NCBI GenBank assembly: GCA_030544235.1
Contig: CM060470.1
Span: forward strand, 26,563,098-26,627,097
DNA length: 64,000 bases
Direction of reading: 5' to 3'
Origin: Lepturacanthus savala
Lineage: Eukaryota > Chordata > Actinopteri > Scombriformes > Trichiuridae
Both the position numbers and the translations under genes were made by a program. Each line of letters opens with the position of its first letter. Position 1 is the first letter of the stretch. Of this stretch, positions 47,882 through 59,248 are shown one piece after another. The notes below the pieces were generated by a model. The model did no database searches. It was not told the origin of the DNA and saw only the letters and a program-made list of their open reading frames with translations.

Positions 47882-50800
47882 ATGGAGACAGAAATAAAAG
47901 GAAATGCTTCTCAAACTCTTCCATGTAATAATGACAGTGAGAGGTAAGCTTCATGTTACTGTGACTTCTCTCAGACTGAATCTTTTATTATGTTTATTAC
48001 ATTTTCATTTGATTTCACAGCATCAAGTTGGTATTTTATGACCATAATGGTTAGAAAATGAGAGCTGTCACATGATTAGATGCATTGTTATTTCCTACCT
48101 GCTACCTGTTTTACATCAGCTTCTCTCCTCTGCAAGTCTTTAATCTTTTATTTAACAGTGAAATATCACAGCTAAGTGATTTGTGGGGGAAAGAACTATT
48201 TTTTAAGAATATATTTTGCTTGATGTTTGCTCCTTGCCCCGATTAACTCTCAAAAGTAATTTAAAACTTCCTAATTATGCAGCTAGGGCATTTGATCTCT
48301 CTGCTATAGAAACTCTATCCTGTGGAGTCTGTTGTAATGTCTGCTGTCAGGGAACAGAAGAGAAAGAAGGTTGGAAAAGTGACCCTGCCGTCAGTCTTTT
48401 TCCTCAGTGTTCTCAGTTGAGTTGTACATGACCCCAACAGGATTGACCAATATGGCTTCACGAGGCATCATGATTTTGAAACTTACAAGGAAATGTTAAA
48501 TGAGTACGTAGCCGTCCTCAACAGACGATCCATGAGATGGTCCAAGCTCCTTCAAGAGAAACCCCACGTGGAGAAGAACTTGACAGGTACAAGACAACAA
48601 ATACGATGTTTTCTCTGTCATGGAGTTAAACTTAACACATTTGTAAAACCTGTGTTGAAAGTGAAAAGGTATGTGCGTAAAGGTGTGCCCAATGAGCACC
48701 GTGCCTCAGTCTGGATGGCAGCAAGTGGTGCACAGCAACAGCTGGAAAGCAACCAGGGTCACTACCAGTCCCTGCTGACCATGGAGCATGATGCCAAGCT
48801 GAAGGAAACCATCCAAACAGGTGTGATGATAGTCCACTTTTCCTTCTCAGTAAAATGCATATCGACACATTAGACATACCATTGGACAATTCTTCTCATT
48901 TTCTTGGCAGACATGCACAGGACCTTTCCTGACAACATCCTCTTCCAGAGCAAGGCAAAGCCAGGCCTGCAGAGCGCTCTGTTCAATGTGCTGCTGGCAT
49001 ACGGACACCATAATAAGGCAGTGGGATACTGTCAGGTGAAGAAAAAGACATCCCTCTCCTCAACATAGATATGTGGTTCTAGACAGACACTTTTATTTTA
49101 TCCTCATTAATTTGAATGAAAACACTATTGGTGTACTGGTAAAAAAAAAAAAGGGACCCAGGAAAGAGAATAACGTCTCATCTGTTGTTCTACATCAACT
49201 CTTCACGCTCAACAGAACATCTGTTTAAAGAACAGGATTGGCTACTTCCTTATTTATTCAAAGATGTGTGTGGGAATAATGGCAGAGGAGATCACCAGGG
49301 TCATTATTTGTAAAACAGACAGGTAGATACATCATGTAGCTGTGTTTACCACAGTATATTAATTACAAAATAAATATTTATCTCCTGAAAATATGCTCGT
49401 ATCCAGTGGAAATTCTTAGTTATATTTTAGGCTGCATGTGCTTTTGTCTGTAAAGTCATTGAAGCATGTCTATGGGCTCACACACATACATAATCACTGT
49501 TACTTTTTATTCCAGGGCATGAACTTTATTGCAGGTTACCTTATCATCATCACTAAAGATGAAGAGAAATCCTTCTGGCTCATGAATGCACTGTTGGGCA
49601 GGATACTCCCAGGTACAACTTTTTCATTAACACACAGTAACATATCATTTTTAGTTGTTTGTGACACACACACACATAATTACCCCTGTTAGTCCCGGCT
49701 GCTCTCCAGCTTCCTCCTTCCATTCAGGGCCAGCTCACTACTAAAAGTACACAGGCAGACAACGATTGACTGAATAAACTGACACCACTTCACCTGTGTC
49801 CAATCAGCCATTCCAACACATCCCACCTATGAGCCCCGCCCCACACTAACTCTCCCCTGCAGGCTCCACCCCAATCACATAATCCTCCTGGAGCTGGAAA
49901 ACTCCTGGAGCTGCCACCTTACAGTGGTGGAGGGATTTGTGTTTCATTGATCCCAGGATCTATGTTGTCGGGGTCTTATGCCCCTGGCAGGGTCACCCAG
50001 TGCAATCAGGTCCTAAGTGAGGGACCAGGCAAAACAGCCCTAATGATAAGCAACAATTTGGGATCCCAGTTTCCCTTACCTGGACGTGGGACACTGGGGC
50101 CCACCCTGGAGTCAGGCCTGGGAGAGGGGCTCGACAGCAAGGGATGGCCGGACCTGTGTCCATGGGGCTTGGGTCATGGGACCCCCTTCCCATGGGCTCA
50201 CCACCTGTAGGAGGGGAGTGGCACAAGAGTTCCACAAGACTCTGGATGTCGTGGGGCCGTCTTGGTTGACACATCTCTGCAACATTGCATGGACATCGGG
50301 GGCAGTACCTTTGGACTGGCAGACCAGGTTGGTGGTTCCCCTCTTGAAAAAGGGGGACTGAAGGGTGCTCCAACTACAGGGGGATCACACTCCTCAGCCT
50401 CTCTGGGAAGATCTATTGAGGGATCCAGAGGAGGAGGGTCTGAACCTCAGATTCAGGAGGAGCAGTCATTTTCATCCTGGTTCTGAAACAGTGGACTGTG
50501 TCCCTCTGGAGCTCCTATGGGGGGTGCCCCGGGAATATGAGGTTCAAACTTTTTCCCAGTGGAACTTGAGAATCCACAGAAAATTAGCATCAAATGTTTT
50601 AATTATTGATTGATTATATAATATATGCATGTTTTCTAGTAACTTTTATTTCTCTATGATAGTCAAACAAATATTTTGGGTTGTAGACTCTTTGGTCAGG
50701 AGAAAAAAAAACATTTGAGGATGTCATCTACTTTTTACAATCAGTTTCCAGTTACCATTTTCTAACATTTTGTAGACTAAATAACTAATCGGTAAAAGTA

Positions 50801-51949
50801 ATCAAGTAATCAGCAGAATAATCAATAATGAAAATAGTTACAGCACTAGAGAGCACAGTCCCATTGAGATGTTATAGAAAAAAAGCAGAATGTGGATGTG
50901 TAGCTTTACCAGGGACATCATTTGCCAGCGTTACTCTTTGTACAGGCAAGACCAGTAAAATATACAATACAGGCAGATCTAAAATAAATTATATTAAATT
51001 AAAATCTGACGAAGTACAGGGTCCTTAAAACAGCTTTGTGGTGTCCATCTGTTTACTTCTGTAACTGCCTTTGTAGACTACTACAGCCTGGGCATGATGG
51101 GGCTGAAGATCGACCAGGAGGTTCTTGGGGAGCTGGTGAAGACTAAAGCCCCTGCAGTAGGTCAGCTCATGGACCAGTATCCTGGCATATGGACCCTGTT
51201 GGTGTCACGCTGGTTCATCTGCCTCTTCATTGACATCCTCCCAATTGAGGTGAAAACTTCTGCATTAATCAAGAATTTGTAGAGATGTTGGAGCACCTTA
51301 TGATACGCGTGTCCTGTTTTGTGTACTTGCAGACGGTTCTGCGGGTCTGGGACTGTCTTTTCTATGAAGGCTCCAAGGTACTTTTCCGCGTAGCGCTGAC
51401 CCTCATCCTCCACCACCAGTCTGAGATCCTGAGAGCTCGCTCTTTGCCTGATGTGTGCGCGTGTTTCAAACAGATCACCTGTGGAGCTTTCACTCTGGAC
51501 TGCCACACCTTCATGCAGGTATAGTATACAATTGTATTAATGGTTTATGCTACTGTATATTGTCACACTAAAGCAGCATTATAATCAAAGCATAACACTA
51601 ACACTATCAAATATCACATCTTTGAGATATCTACCTGGGAAAAGATTTATTATTTACAAATTCTATTTAGAAAACCTTGTGTCATGACTCATTTTCATCC
51701 TTTTTAGTAGATTATGGCACATTTAACATGTCCTTGTAATTTGTTTTAAGGTGCCATGTAAACACATTTTGTTTGTACATGCTTCTTTTAAAAAATATGA
51801 ACTTGGATCAGTCCAGTGATGTTTTCTGCAACTCTTTCTTTTTGCAGAAAATCTTTGCAGAACCTGGGAGTCTGTCTATGTCAACTATTGATAAACTGAG
51901 AGACAAATTCAAACACCAGATCCAGGAGGAGGAATCCAGACAGCCGTAA
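47882..51949 (+). CDS. grtp1: Growth hormone-regulated TBC protein 1 (Rab GAP)
   Basis: TBC-domain protein predicted to stimulate Rab GTP hydrolysis. Eight coding exons: 47882-47943, 48441-48586, 48662-48820, 48911-49035, 49516-49612, 51077-51249, 51333-51518 and 51848-51949; 1050 nt, 349 aa (human GRTP1 336). RIDQYGF near residue 21 matches the family start. The TBC domain (about 80-290) begins VRKGVPNEHRASVWM. It has both catalytic fingers: the arginine in the IxxDxxR motif (IQTDMHRTFP) and the glutamine in VGYCQGMNFIAGY. Later family blocks are LVSRWFICLF and RVWDCLFYEG. The end, ESRQP, is charged. The intron between exons 5 and 6 carries a LINE relic. The polyadenylation signal AATAAA is at 52203-52208. 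The gene is convergent with lamp1, as expected from human synteny. Confidence 0.97.
49690..50520 (+). mobile_element. Degenerate non-LTR retrotransposon fragment
   Basis: Within the fifth grtp1 intron, one frame reads WLTHLCNIAWTSGAVPLDW then KKGD (about 50262-50361). After a one-base shift CSNYRGITLLSLSGK follows (50366-50410), and a third frame shows an IQEEQ/FHPGSETVD stretch. These are ordered blocks of a fish LINE reverse transcriptase (APLDWQ...VVPLLKKGD...SNYRGITLLS...RIQEEQ). Frameshifts and missing catalytic YxDD show it is dead. The upstream part (49900-50215) looks like the same element's 5' region joined after an internal deletion. The clade is not resolved. Confidence 0.75.
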
Positions 51950-54435
51950 AGTTTTGGACTCAAATGACTTTCATTTATTAATATAGCCCACTATTAGCGA
52001 CGTCAACCTAGCCATTGTAAACTCATGTGAAGCAAAATATTTTACCTATACTGACACTTCTAATTCATTGTTCTTGAATACTGTCTTTTGCTGAAGGTCC
52101 TGTGTTCCTCAGATCATTTAAGCTGCTATAGATACTTTAAGATCATCACATCTGTCACCTTTTGAAATCTGTCATGTTGATCATCCCTAGCATTTGTTAC
52201 AGAATAAAGCACCAACTGTGAGAATCTTATATCAGTGTCAAGAGGAAAAGTTACTGTCTCTTGCACCAACTGTCCGCTTTTTTTAAATAACTAAAATAAG
52301 TTGTTTTGACTTTGGTGTGGCAACTGCAGTCTTCATTTACAGATCCTGCTGTTGAACTTGTTCTTGTGAGCACAAACTGAATTAACTGGCCCGATGTTTG
52401 CTCTGAGTTAACTGACCTAAAAATCGCCCCTGCCAAAGAAAAGTGAGAAGGGACGATCGTGTTACGTGATAGTCTTCAACAACAGATCATTCAGTACCAT
52501 ATACAGAGGACAGAACCCTCCTGTTACTGCGGTTTCACAGAGTTATAGTCTGTATGTAAATGATATTTCAGTCACAAGAAAACCCAAAAGTTTCAGACAA
52601 AATGCTCATTCAGATCTGTAATCCCAGTTGAAAAAAAGAAGAATCTGCATGGTGTTTCAGGTATTTGGAGGTTTTATTCAGATAGTTTAAACCATCATGT
52701 TTTTGAAAAACCCTGTGCACCTATGGACTGGTGTAACAGGCAAACACCATGCTTGATTTCACACTTTTGAACCTTCCCCTTCCCTGCATGCGTGGGTAGA
52801 AAAACTAATATGAATGGGTCAAGTACTGTACTTTGTTTTAGCAGTGTGCGCCAAAAGTGATAAAACTATACAGTATGGACACTGTGGATCTGAGCCCCAC
52901 TAACTACTACCATAAAACTAGTGTAGTTAAAGTTTAACTAAACCTCAGAATAAAACTGTGAAACCAATAAGGAATCTATAATCATTTGATTTTTGAAATA
53001 ATGCAGTTGTATTTTATCTATTGAATATGGAAACAATGTGTAGAATCCTAAGCACAATGCCCTTAAAGTGAAGCAGCTAAATGAATTCAGCCATCATTAG
53101 TATTATTTACATGTATTTTCCCTATGGACATCAAAATTAATTAATGACATTTCCAATGTTCAATTCTATAATTACTTTCAAACACAGCATCTCATCTTCT
53201 AATGAGTTCACACATACAGGGCCAAACAGAACAGGTTTGACTGACGGAGCTGATTGAAGGCAAAACAAAAAGACAAAACAGTCTCTTTACTTCACGTTTA
53301 TTGACCTTTGACACCTTTAGAAAACATTTCAAACAATCCATTAAAACCACATTAAATCACTATATGGGTATTTAGATGGGGGGAGCCATAAAAAAAACAA
53401 AAAACAAAACATAAATATCTGTACTTCCTATTAGATCAAACGCATAATTATGGTAACAACAGTTCTGTACATGAAGGCTGTGTGAGACACAAAAAATGTC
53501 CCAAACATGGCAGCACACAGTGTCAGTGAGTGAGTACCTCTGTGGTTATTGGCTTCACTTTAATCCCATCTCTGTTACAACTTGGAAGGCACTGATGAAC
53601 GCGAACCAAAGCATTTTGGCCATTTTTCTTTAATCATTACACACAGCTGATTCTCAGTACTCTAGTGCAACTTCTTTCACTACAGCAACCAAAATCCCTA
53701 GTGAGCCAATTTCAGGGGTACAAAAACAAAATAATCACCAAGTGGACTCTAAGAAAATGCTTTTACGTTCCTACTGTGAAGTCCTGAGCTTTTTAGCCAC
53801 CTAAACCAAATATGCTAGTTTTACAGATTGATTAAGCATCCTGGTGTGTGTGTGTGTGTGTGTGTATTGTAACAGCAGAATCCAAGAGTGGCTACTGTGT
53901 TCCCTAGAATCCATTGTTCCCTTGATAAATGTAGAGCTGCAACATAAAATGTCAGTTATATGCTGTGTGACATCGAGCAGCCAGTAATTTGTCCCTTTTT
54001 AAATAACAATCCTTCTTAATGTTGAGACCACTAAAATTGATATCTGGAAACAGATAAACAATGAGCTTATTGTAGCAATTCCTTCAAATCCCATAATCCC
54101 TCGAAATTCCTTTTCACAGAAATCATAAATAGTAGAATACAATTTGAGAACTTCTTGATCCTTTGATCCTTCCTATGCTGTACATGGTACCAGTTAAGAG
54201 TTTTCCTTCGTTACAATCTCCCTGATAATGATCAGTGTTACCGATGAAGGCAGGGAAAAGCACACACACGTGCACACATATACATACATACACAGACAGA
54301 GGCAGGGAGTTTAATGAAGAAGGAATAGAGGAGGATAAAGTAGAGTGTAGTAGTGTTAAGTCTTGTATAACAGTGGTTAATTGCAAGGGAGGGAGAGTAC
54401 ACTCTGGCTTCAGGGGACACGAGTGACACACCACC
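51950..54435. other. Convergent 3' UTR interval between grtp1 and lamp1
   Basis: Holds the grtp1 3' UTR (signal AATAAA at 52203-52208) and the lamp1 3' UTR. TTTATT at 53297-53302 reads AATAAA on the minus strand and would give a lamp1 3' UTR of about 1.1 kb. No other coding sequence is seen. Confidence 0.6.
53844..53865. repeat. (GT)n microsatellite
   Basis: Eleven GT units in the presumed lamp1 3' untranslated region. Confidence 0.93.
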
Positions 54436-57400
54436 TCAGATGGTTTGGTAGCCAGCATGGCTCCTCTTCCTTCCAATGAGGTAGGCCAGGAGCACGATGA
54501 GGACGAGACCAGCTAAAGCTGCTCCAACTATGATGGGGATCATCATGTCGTCTTCATCCAGCTGACACTCCTCAGCTGAGGACCAAAAAAGAGGATAGAC
54601 TCATTCATTTCGTCACGCTCTACTTGAGAATGAGAAAATTACCTCTTGTAAAAAGGTCAGACTGTGTCTACCTGCTCCAAACTGATCTCCGGAGATCCCG
54701 AAAGGCTGCACCTGCACCTGGAAGGTGTTTATGGACAAATCTAGAGCGACACCGAGTGTTTGCTCCTCACGGCACATATAGGAGAAGCCCAGAGTGCCTC
54801 GCAGGTAGTCCAGACTGACATTATGGGCTGAGAAAGGCTCTGAGACAGCATAGAACGAGAAATGAAAAAACATATAAGAGGTTTCTAGTGTTTAATGTGA
54901 TAAAACCAAGAAACAAGAAAAATTGGAGGTAAAATAAAGATACATTCAACAAATGAATGACAGCCTTTACAATGCTTTCCATTGTATTTATTGATGTTTT
55001 TATATTTCTATGTTGTCTTCATGTACTTTAAGTTTTTATTCTGTGTTTGATTATTTTTAAAATATATATAAAAAAAAATCAACTTTTCTCTTGAACTCAA
55101 CCTGCCCTCAGATGCTCATTATAATAAATGGATTCAATTAAAATGTAATTCTGGGCTACTAGCAAACCTCGCCCATCATGCAAAACAGCACTTGATCACA
55201 GATTTGATTTAAATTCACTTGGGACTGATCCAATCAGATGTTTATTTAAAATAAAAAAATACATAAAGTATTATCAGGACTCACTTTATGGCAGCTAAAA
55301 TGCGATCTGACCTCTTTTTCCACTTTGACTTTAAAGAAAAGTGATTTCTTCGCATTTTATTCCTGAGTGAAAGTTTGTTCTTGACCTTGGAAACAGTATT
55401 TTAATTCAAGGTCCACTCGCCATCTTTTTGCAGTGGTTCAGTTGTATCAGCCTTCAACAGCAGATGGAGTTAGCTGACTGAATGCTAAGCAGGTAAGATT
55501 ACTTTTGTCAAACTACCTGCCTACATGTCTTTTTTGAACGAAACAGCACACATAAGGGTTAGGTTCAGTTTTCAATGATTAATGAATGCATGTACAGATG
55601 TTTTGTTATGGCTACCTTTCCTTCATTGTGAGCCACAAAAACTGAACAATGAATTAAGATCAGAGGATAGATCGAACAACAGCATTAAATACTGGAGGAA
55701 GAAAGTACTCACCTTTCACATCTGGCAAAACTGCTGACAGAGACACTTCACTCAGGTGGTACTTTCTGGATGTAGTATTCTGGAAGAAAATCAGTAACAG
55801 TGCAGTCAAACAAATGAGCCAGTTTACTTTAAGCTCTGGCTGCCATCTAGTGGTTGTTTCAGGAAATACTAGATGAAAATAAAACTGCTGCAAGTTCACA
55901 AGTGCAGAAAGAGAATAAAGATATTTCTGGCACAACTTAAGCAGTGAGTGCAGATATGTTGACTTACCAGAGTGAAAGAAAATGTGAGGTTGGTTTTCTC
56001 TTTGTCAGTCATGAGCTGCAAGGAGGCGAAGTCTGAGCCACATGAACCTGAGCTCTTTGTCACATTGGGCTGAATGTTCACGATATCCTGCACAGTCTGG
56101 ACGTGATTGACAACACATTTAGTATTTCACACATCTTGAGTATTTAGACAACAGCTGAGCGTTTGTATTTAGAAGCACCTTATTCAGGGAGGCAGAGCTG
56201 TAAGTGATGTTGAGCTGAAGGCCCATCGACGCCAGTAAGCAGACGGTGCCGGTACCGTTGGTGACCACGTAGCTTCCCCTCTCAGGCCTGCCGGGGTACT
56301 CCTGAGGCGGCGCGGTCGTTGGTGGAGCAACGGTCGCAAAACTCTGGTGCAGGGCTGCAACTACAAGACATTCAGTTACAAGTCAAGCACGGGAAAAATT
56401 ATGTGTCACTGTTTCTTTGCACAACAACAAAGATATGATACTTTCCCTATTTCATTCCAGCCATGTTTATTTCATAATAAAAGTCTGTTATTCAAGATAA
56501 ACTGAGCCCTATTCTATATTAGACATGCTGTGTTATCCAAGGGTTATTTGTTCCGTTACTAAAAATGTCTTTCTTAGCTAGACATACTTGCACCTCACAC
56601 TCGGCCCAATTATAAAGCACAATGTACTAGACTCACAGTGGTTTTTAGTTGTGCGACACATATTTGGTCCCCTGCATTACTGGAAAACACAAATATTGCA
56701 GCCTTGACAAACAGACCTATCAGTTTCTGAGGAGCTGAAACACAGCCAAATTAAACTCCTGGGAGCCCTATCACAATGTAAACATCATACCAGGGTTTCA
56801 GGTCCAGTATCTCCCATCAGTATTAGAAAAGGTAGGTTATCACCAAGCAGCTGGAAATGAGTGCAACCAGTGTCTCAGAGGGAGGAGTGAACAAGTGGTT
56901 CTGTGTGGCTTTGTGTCTAATGTACAACACATTACTGTGGCTTATTTTACCAACAGAAGTCAATATACATAATATAATTAAATTGTTTGATATGAGGCTT
57001 CAGGCAATTCACAGAAAATTTCCCACATTTTCAGGAACCTTCAATCCTTCAGAAACTTAACTAATCAAGCTACTGTTACGAGCAGAGGTACAGATGTGTC
57101 AAAACATACTAAAAGTACTCATTAAGCAGAAAAACTGCACTTTACACGTAATTTACTTTATAAAATAGAATATTGGATTATCATTATTAATGAACTAAGA
57201 TAACAGTGGCTGATAATTTACATTCTGCAGCAGAGAAATGTCAAAGATAATTTACGGCTTCTTCATTTCAAAGTCTGTCAACTATAAAATGTCTCCTTCA
57301 GTTTATTTATTTGATGCATTTAGAGGATCCTTTTGAAAAAAAATGTTTTTAAGTTTATATGAAAACAAAAACACTGTTCAATCATGTTTTATAAAATAGA

Positions 57401-58919
57401 CCGTGTACATGTCAGGATATATTCATAAGTAGTTGTCTACAGATTATTATAGAGGGACACAAGTAGCATGAATTGTAAATTCTCCAGTAAAATACCCTCA
57501 AAACTCTTCAGATTTTTACACAAGAGATTGTTCTCTCATCCTGAATAGAAATACTCAGCCCGACTCAACTATCAGAACCCTGATAACGTCATGAGTAATC
57601 TCAGTTGCAGCGTAACCCTCACATTTCTAACAGAAAGCATCAATAACCCATTCTAGGTCCTGCTTCTTTGATTGTGGCAACACTCTAATCTCCCAGACAT
57701 TGTGAAAGTAACCTACAAAATATCTTGAGCTCCTTTTACTGTACATTTATTAAGCTCAATGTTAAATTTAACATACTTACTTACCACCACAGCTGAATAT
57801 TGAATATTAGACCATGTGTCAAACTAAATGAGTTTGATTTTAAACACTCACCATGTTCCTTCCCTGGTCTCCTCCACTACCTTTCTGGCAGCAGTAGAAG
57901 ATAATTTAGTACCTTTCCTCTAGTACTGTACTTAAGCACAATTTGGATGTATTTGAATACATTTGATGGTAGTTTATACTTCCACTCCACTAACTTCAGA
58001 GGGAAATATTGTCCTTTCTACTCAAACTACATTTTCCTGACAGCTTTAGTGACTCTTTAGATGCAGAGTTGACACAATGGATAACATAAGTGTGTAGTCA
58101 TGTATATCTATGAGTTGTTAACACTCCACTTAACAGGGATTTATTTTCCTCTAAACTTCTCATATGGTTTCATTTCAATTAATGTTCAAATGATCCAAGG
58201 TTTCAATCAAAAATACAAGAATCAAGGAAGAAGTCCACCAGACCTGTGTCTCATAACTATGTTTGCTCTTCTTTACTCCCCATTAATCATCTCATGACCC
58301 CTTCACATTTATCTGCTGACCCTTTGGGAGGGGCCTGACCCCTAGTTTGGGAACCACTGGGCCAAACTAGCTGCCTAATCATTATACTTTAACATTTTAA
58401 TACATTCTGCTGCTAATCTACATAAAACTTTACTTGGGTAAGATTTTCCACACAGATCTTTACTCAAAATGGAGTATTTTATATTGTTATTTGTACTTTT
58501 ACTTAAGTAGAGGATACAGAGTACTAGAAGTGACAGTAGTAGAAAGGTGAAGCACAAACTGGGCCCTTTAGTCTCGTTAGGTGAGTAAATCCAACTAAAT
58601 AATTAGCATTTGTGAAGATGCAGATGATGCAGGTGTTAATTGAATAACTAATTAATCAGGTATGGTTAGATTTAGAAGGACCAATCATTGAAGACCAATC
58701 GCTACAAGGACCTATATTCCAGAATGTTCAGTTCATTCCTTTGACAGTGCTAGCTCAGGTATTAGTGCTGTTTTTCTGTGACCTTCGGAGTTGGTACCGT
58801 GAGTGTTTACTCGGCAGGTAACGTCGTTATTGTCCGATAAATCAAAACCGATACTCACCTAAAATCAACTGTAACGTCACCGTCAGGCACCGGGACCGGA
58901 CAACGCTGCTCTGCGACAT
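54436..58919 (-). CDS. lamp1: Lysosome-associated membrane glycoprotein 1, single luminal domain
   Basis: Major lysosomal membrane glycoprotein. Six coding exons (minus): 58859-58919, 56179-56360, 55968-56096, 55713-55779, 54672-54839 and 54436-54575; 747 nt, 248 aa. The signal peptide is split between exons 1 and 2 (MSQSSVVRSRCLTVTLQLIL then VAALHQSFA). A short Pro/Thr-rich stretch leads directly into one LAMP domain with GTVCLLASMGLQLNITY, GSCGSDF, SYMCREE and EECQLDEDD: four cysteines, enough for two disulfides. N-glycosylation sequons NGT, NIT, NVT, NLT, NTT and NVS are visible. The transmembrane helix spans about 215-237. The tail RKRSHAGYQTI is the LAMP1 lysosome-sorting signal (GYQTI). 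Typical LAMP1 has two luminal domains and about 400 aa. Here the first domain and hinge are missing, and the phases join exon 1 directly to the second-domain exons. Location next to grtp1 fits the LAMP1 locus. Confidence 0.92.
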
Positions 58920-59209
58920 GATTCGCCGTTTTTTTCACCACTTGGCAGGGCGAGGAATCACAGTGACAACACAGCAGCAGCCGGGCAGCGGAGCTAGGCT
59001 AACGTTAGCTTCACAGACACTACAGCGTTAGGAAACAATACGAGCGGGGCGCAGTGATACAGCGAAGTGACAAAAGGCTGTTCTTCGTCCAGAAACCCAA
59101 CTACTGACGTCTCCGGTAAGTTGTGCAGTCTGTGAGCGGAGCGGAGGTCGGTGTGAGCTCGGCTGGATCACTTTATCATCACCACCACTGCAAACACTGA
59201 CATCAGGAC

Positions 59210-59248
59210 CACGTGACGGACGCTTTAACAAACAGCCAGAGTCACGTG
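59210..59248 (-). promoter_or_regulatory. Paired CLEAR/TFEB-type E-boxes at the lamp1 promoter
   Basis: CACGTGAC at 59210-59217 and GTCACGTG at 59241-59248 each match 8 of 10 positions of the CLEAR element GTCACGTGAC. They are about 30 bases apart and roughly 300 bases upstream of the lamp1 start codon. TFEB/TFE3 drive lysosomal genes, including LAMP1, through such sites in mammals; use here is inferred. Confidence 0.7.

Noticed and set aside
48493..48873. A 126-aa frame spanning two grtp1 exons
   Set aside because: It reads through the short intron 48587-48661. The family sequence shows the intron must be removed.
57920..58560. Sequence resembling that at 37.5 kb and 47 kb (acttgagtaa/ctccaccactg blocks)
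   Set aside because: Short AT-rich blocks recur in several intergenic places, but I could not define ends or a consensus by eye, so no repeat family is claimed.
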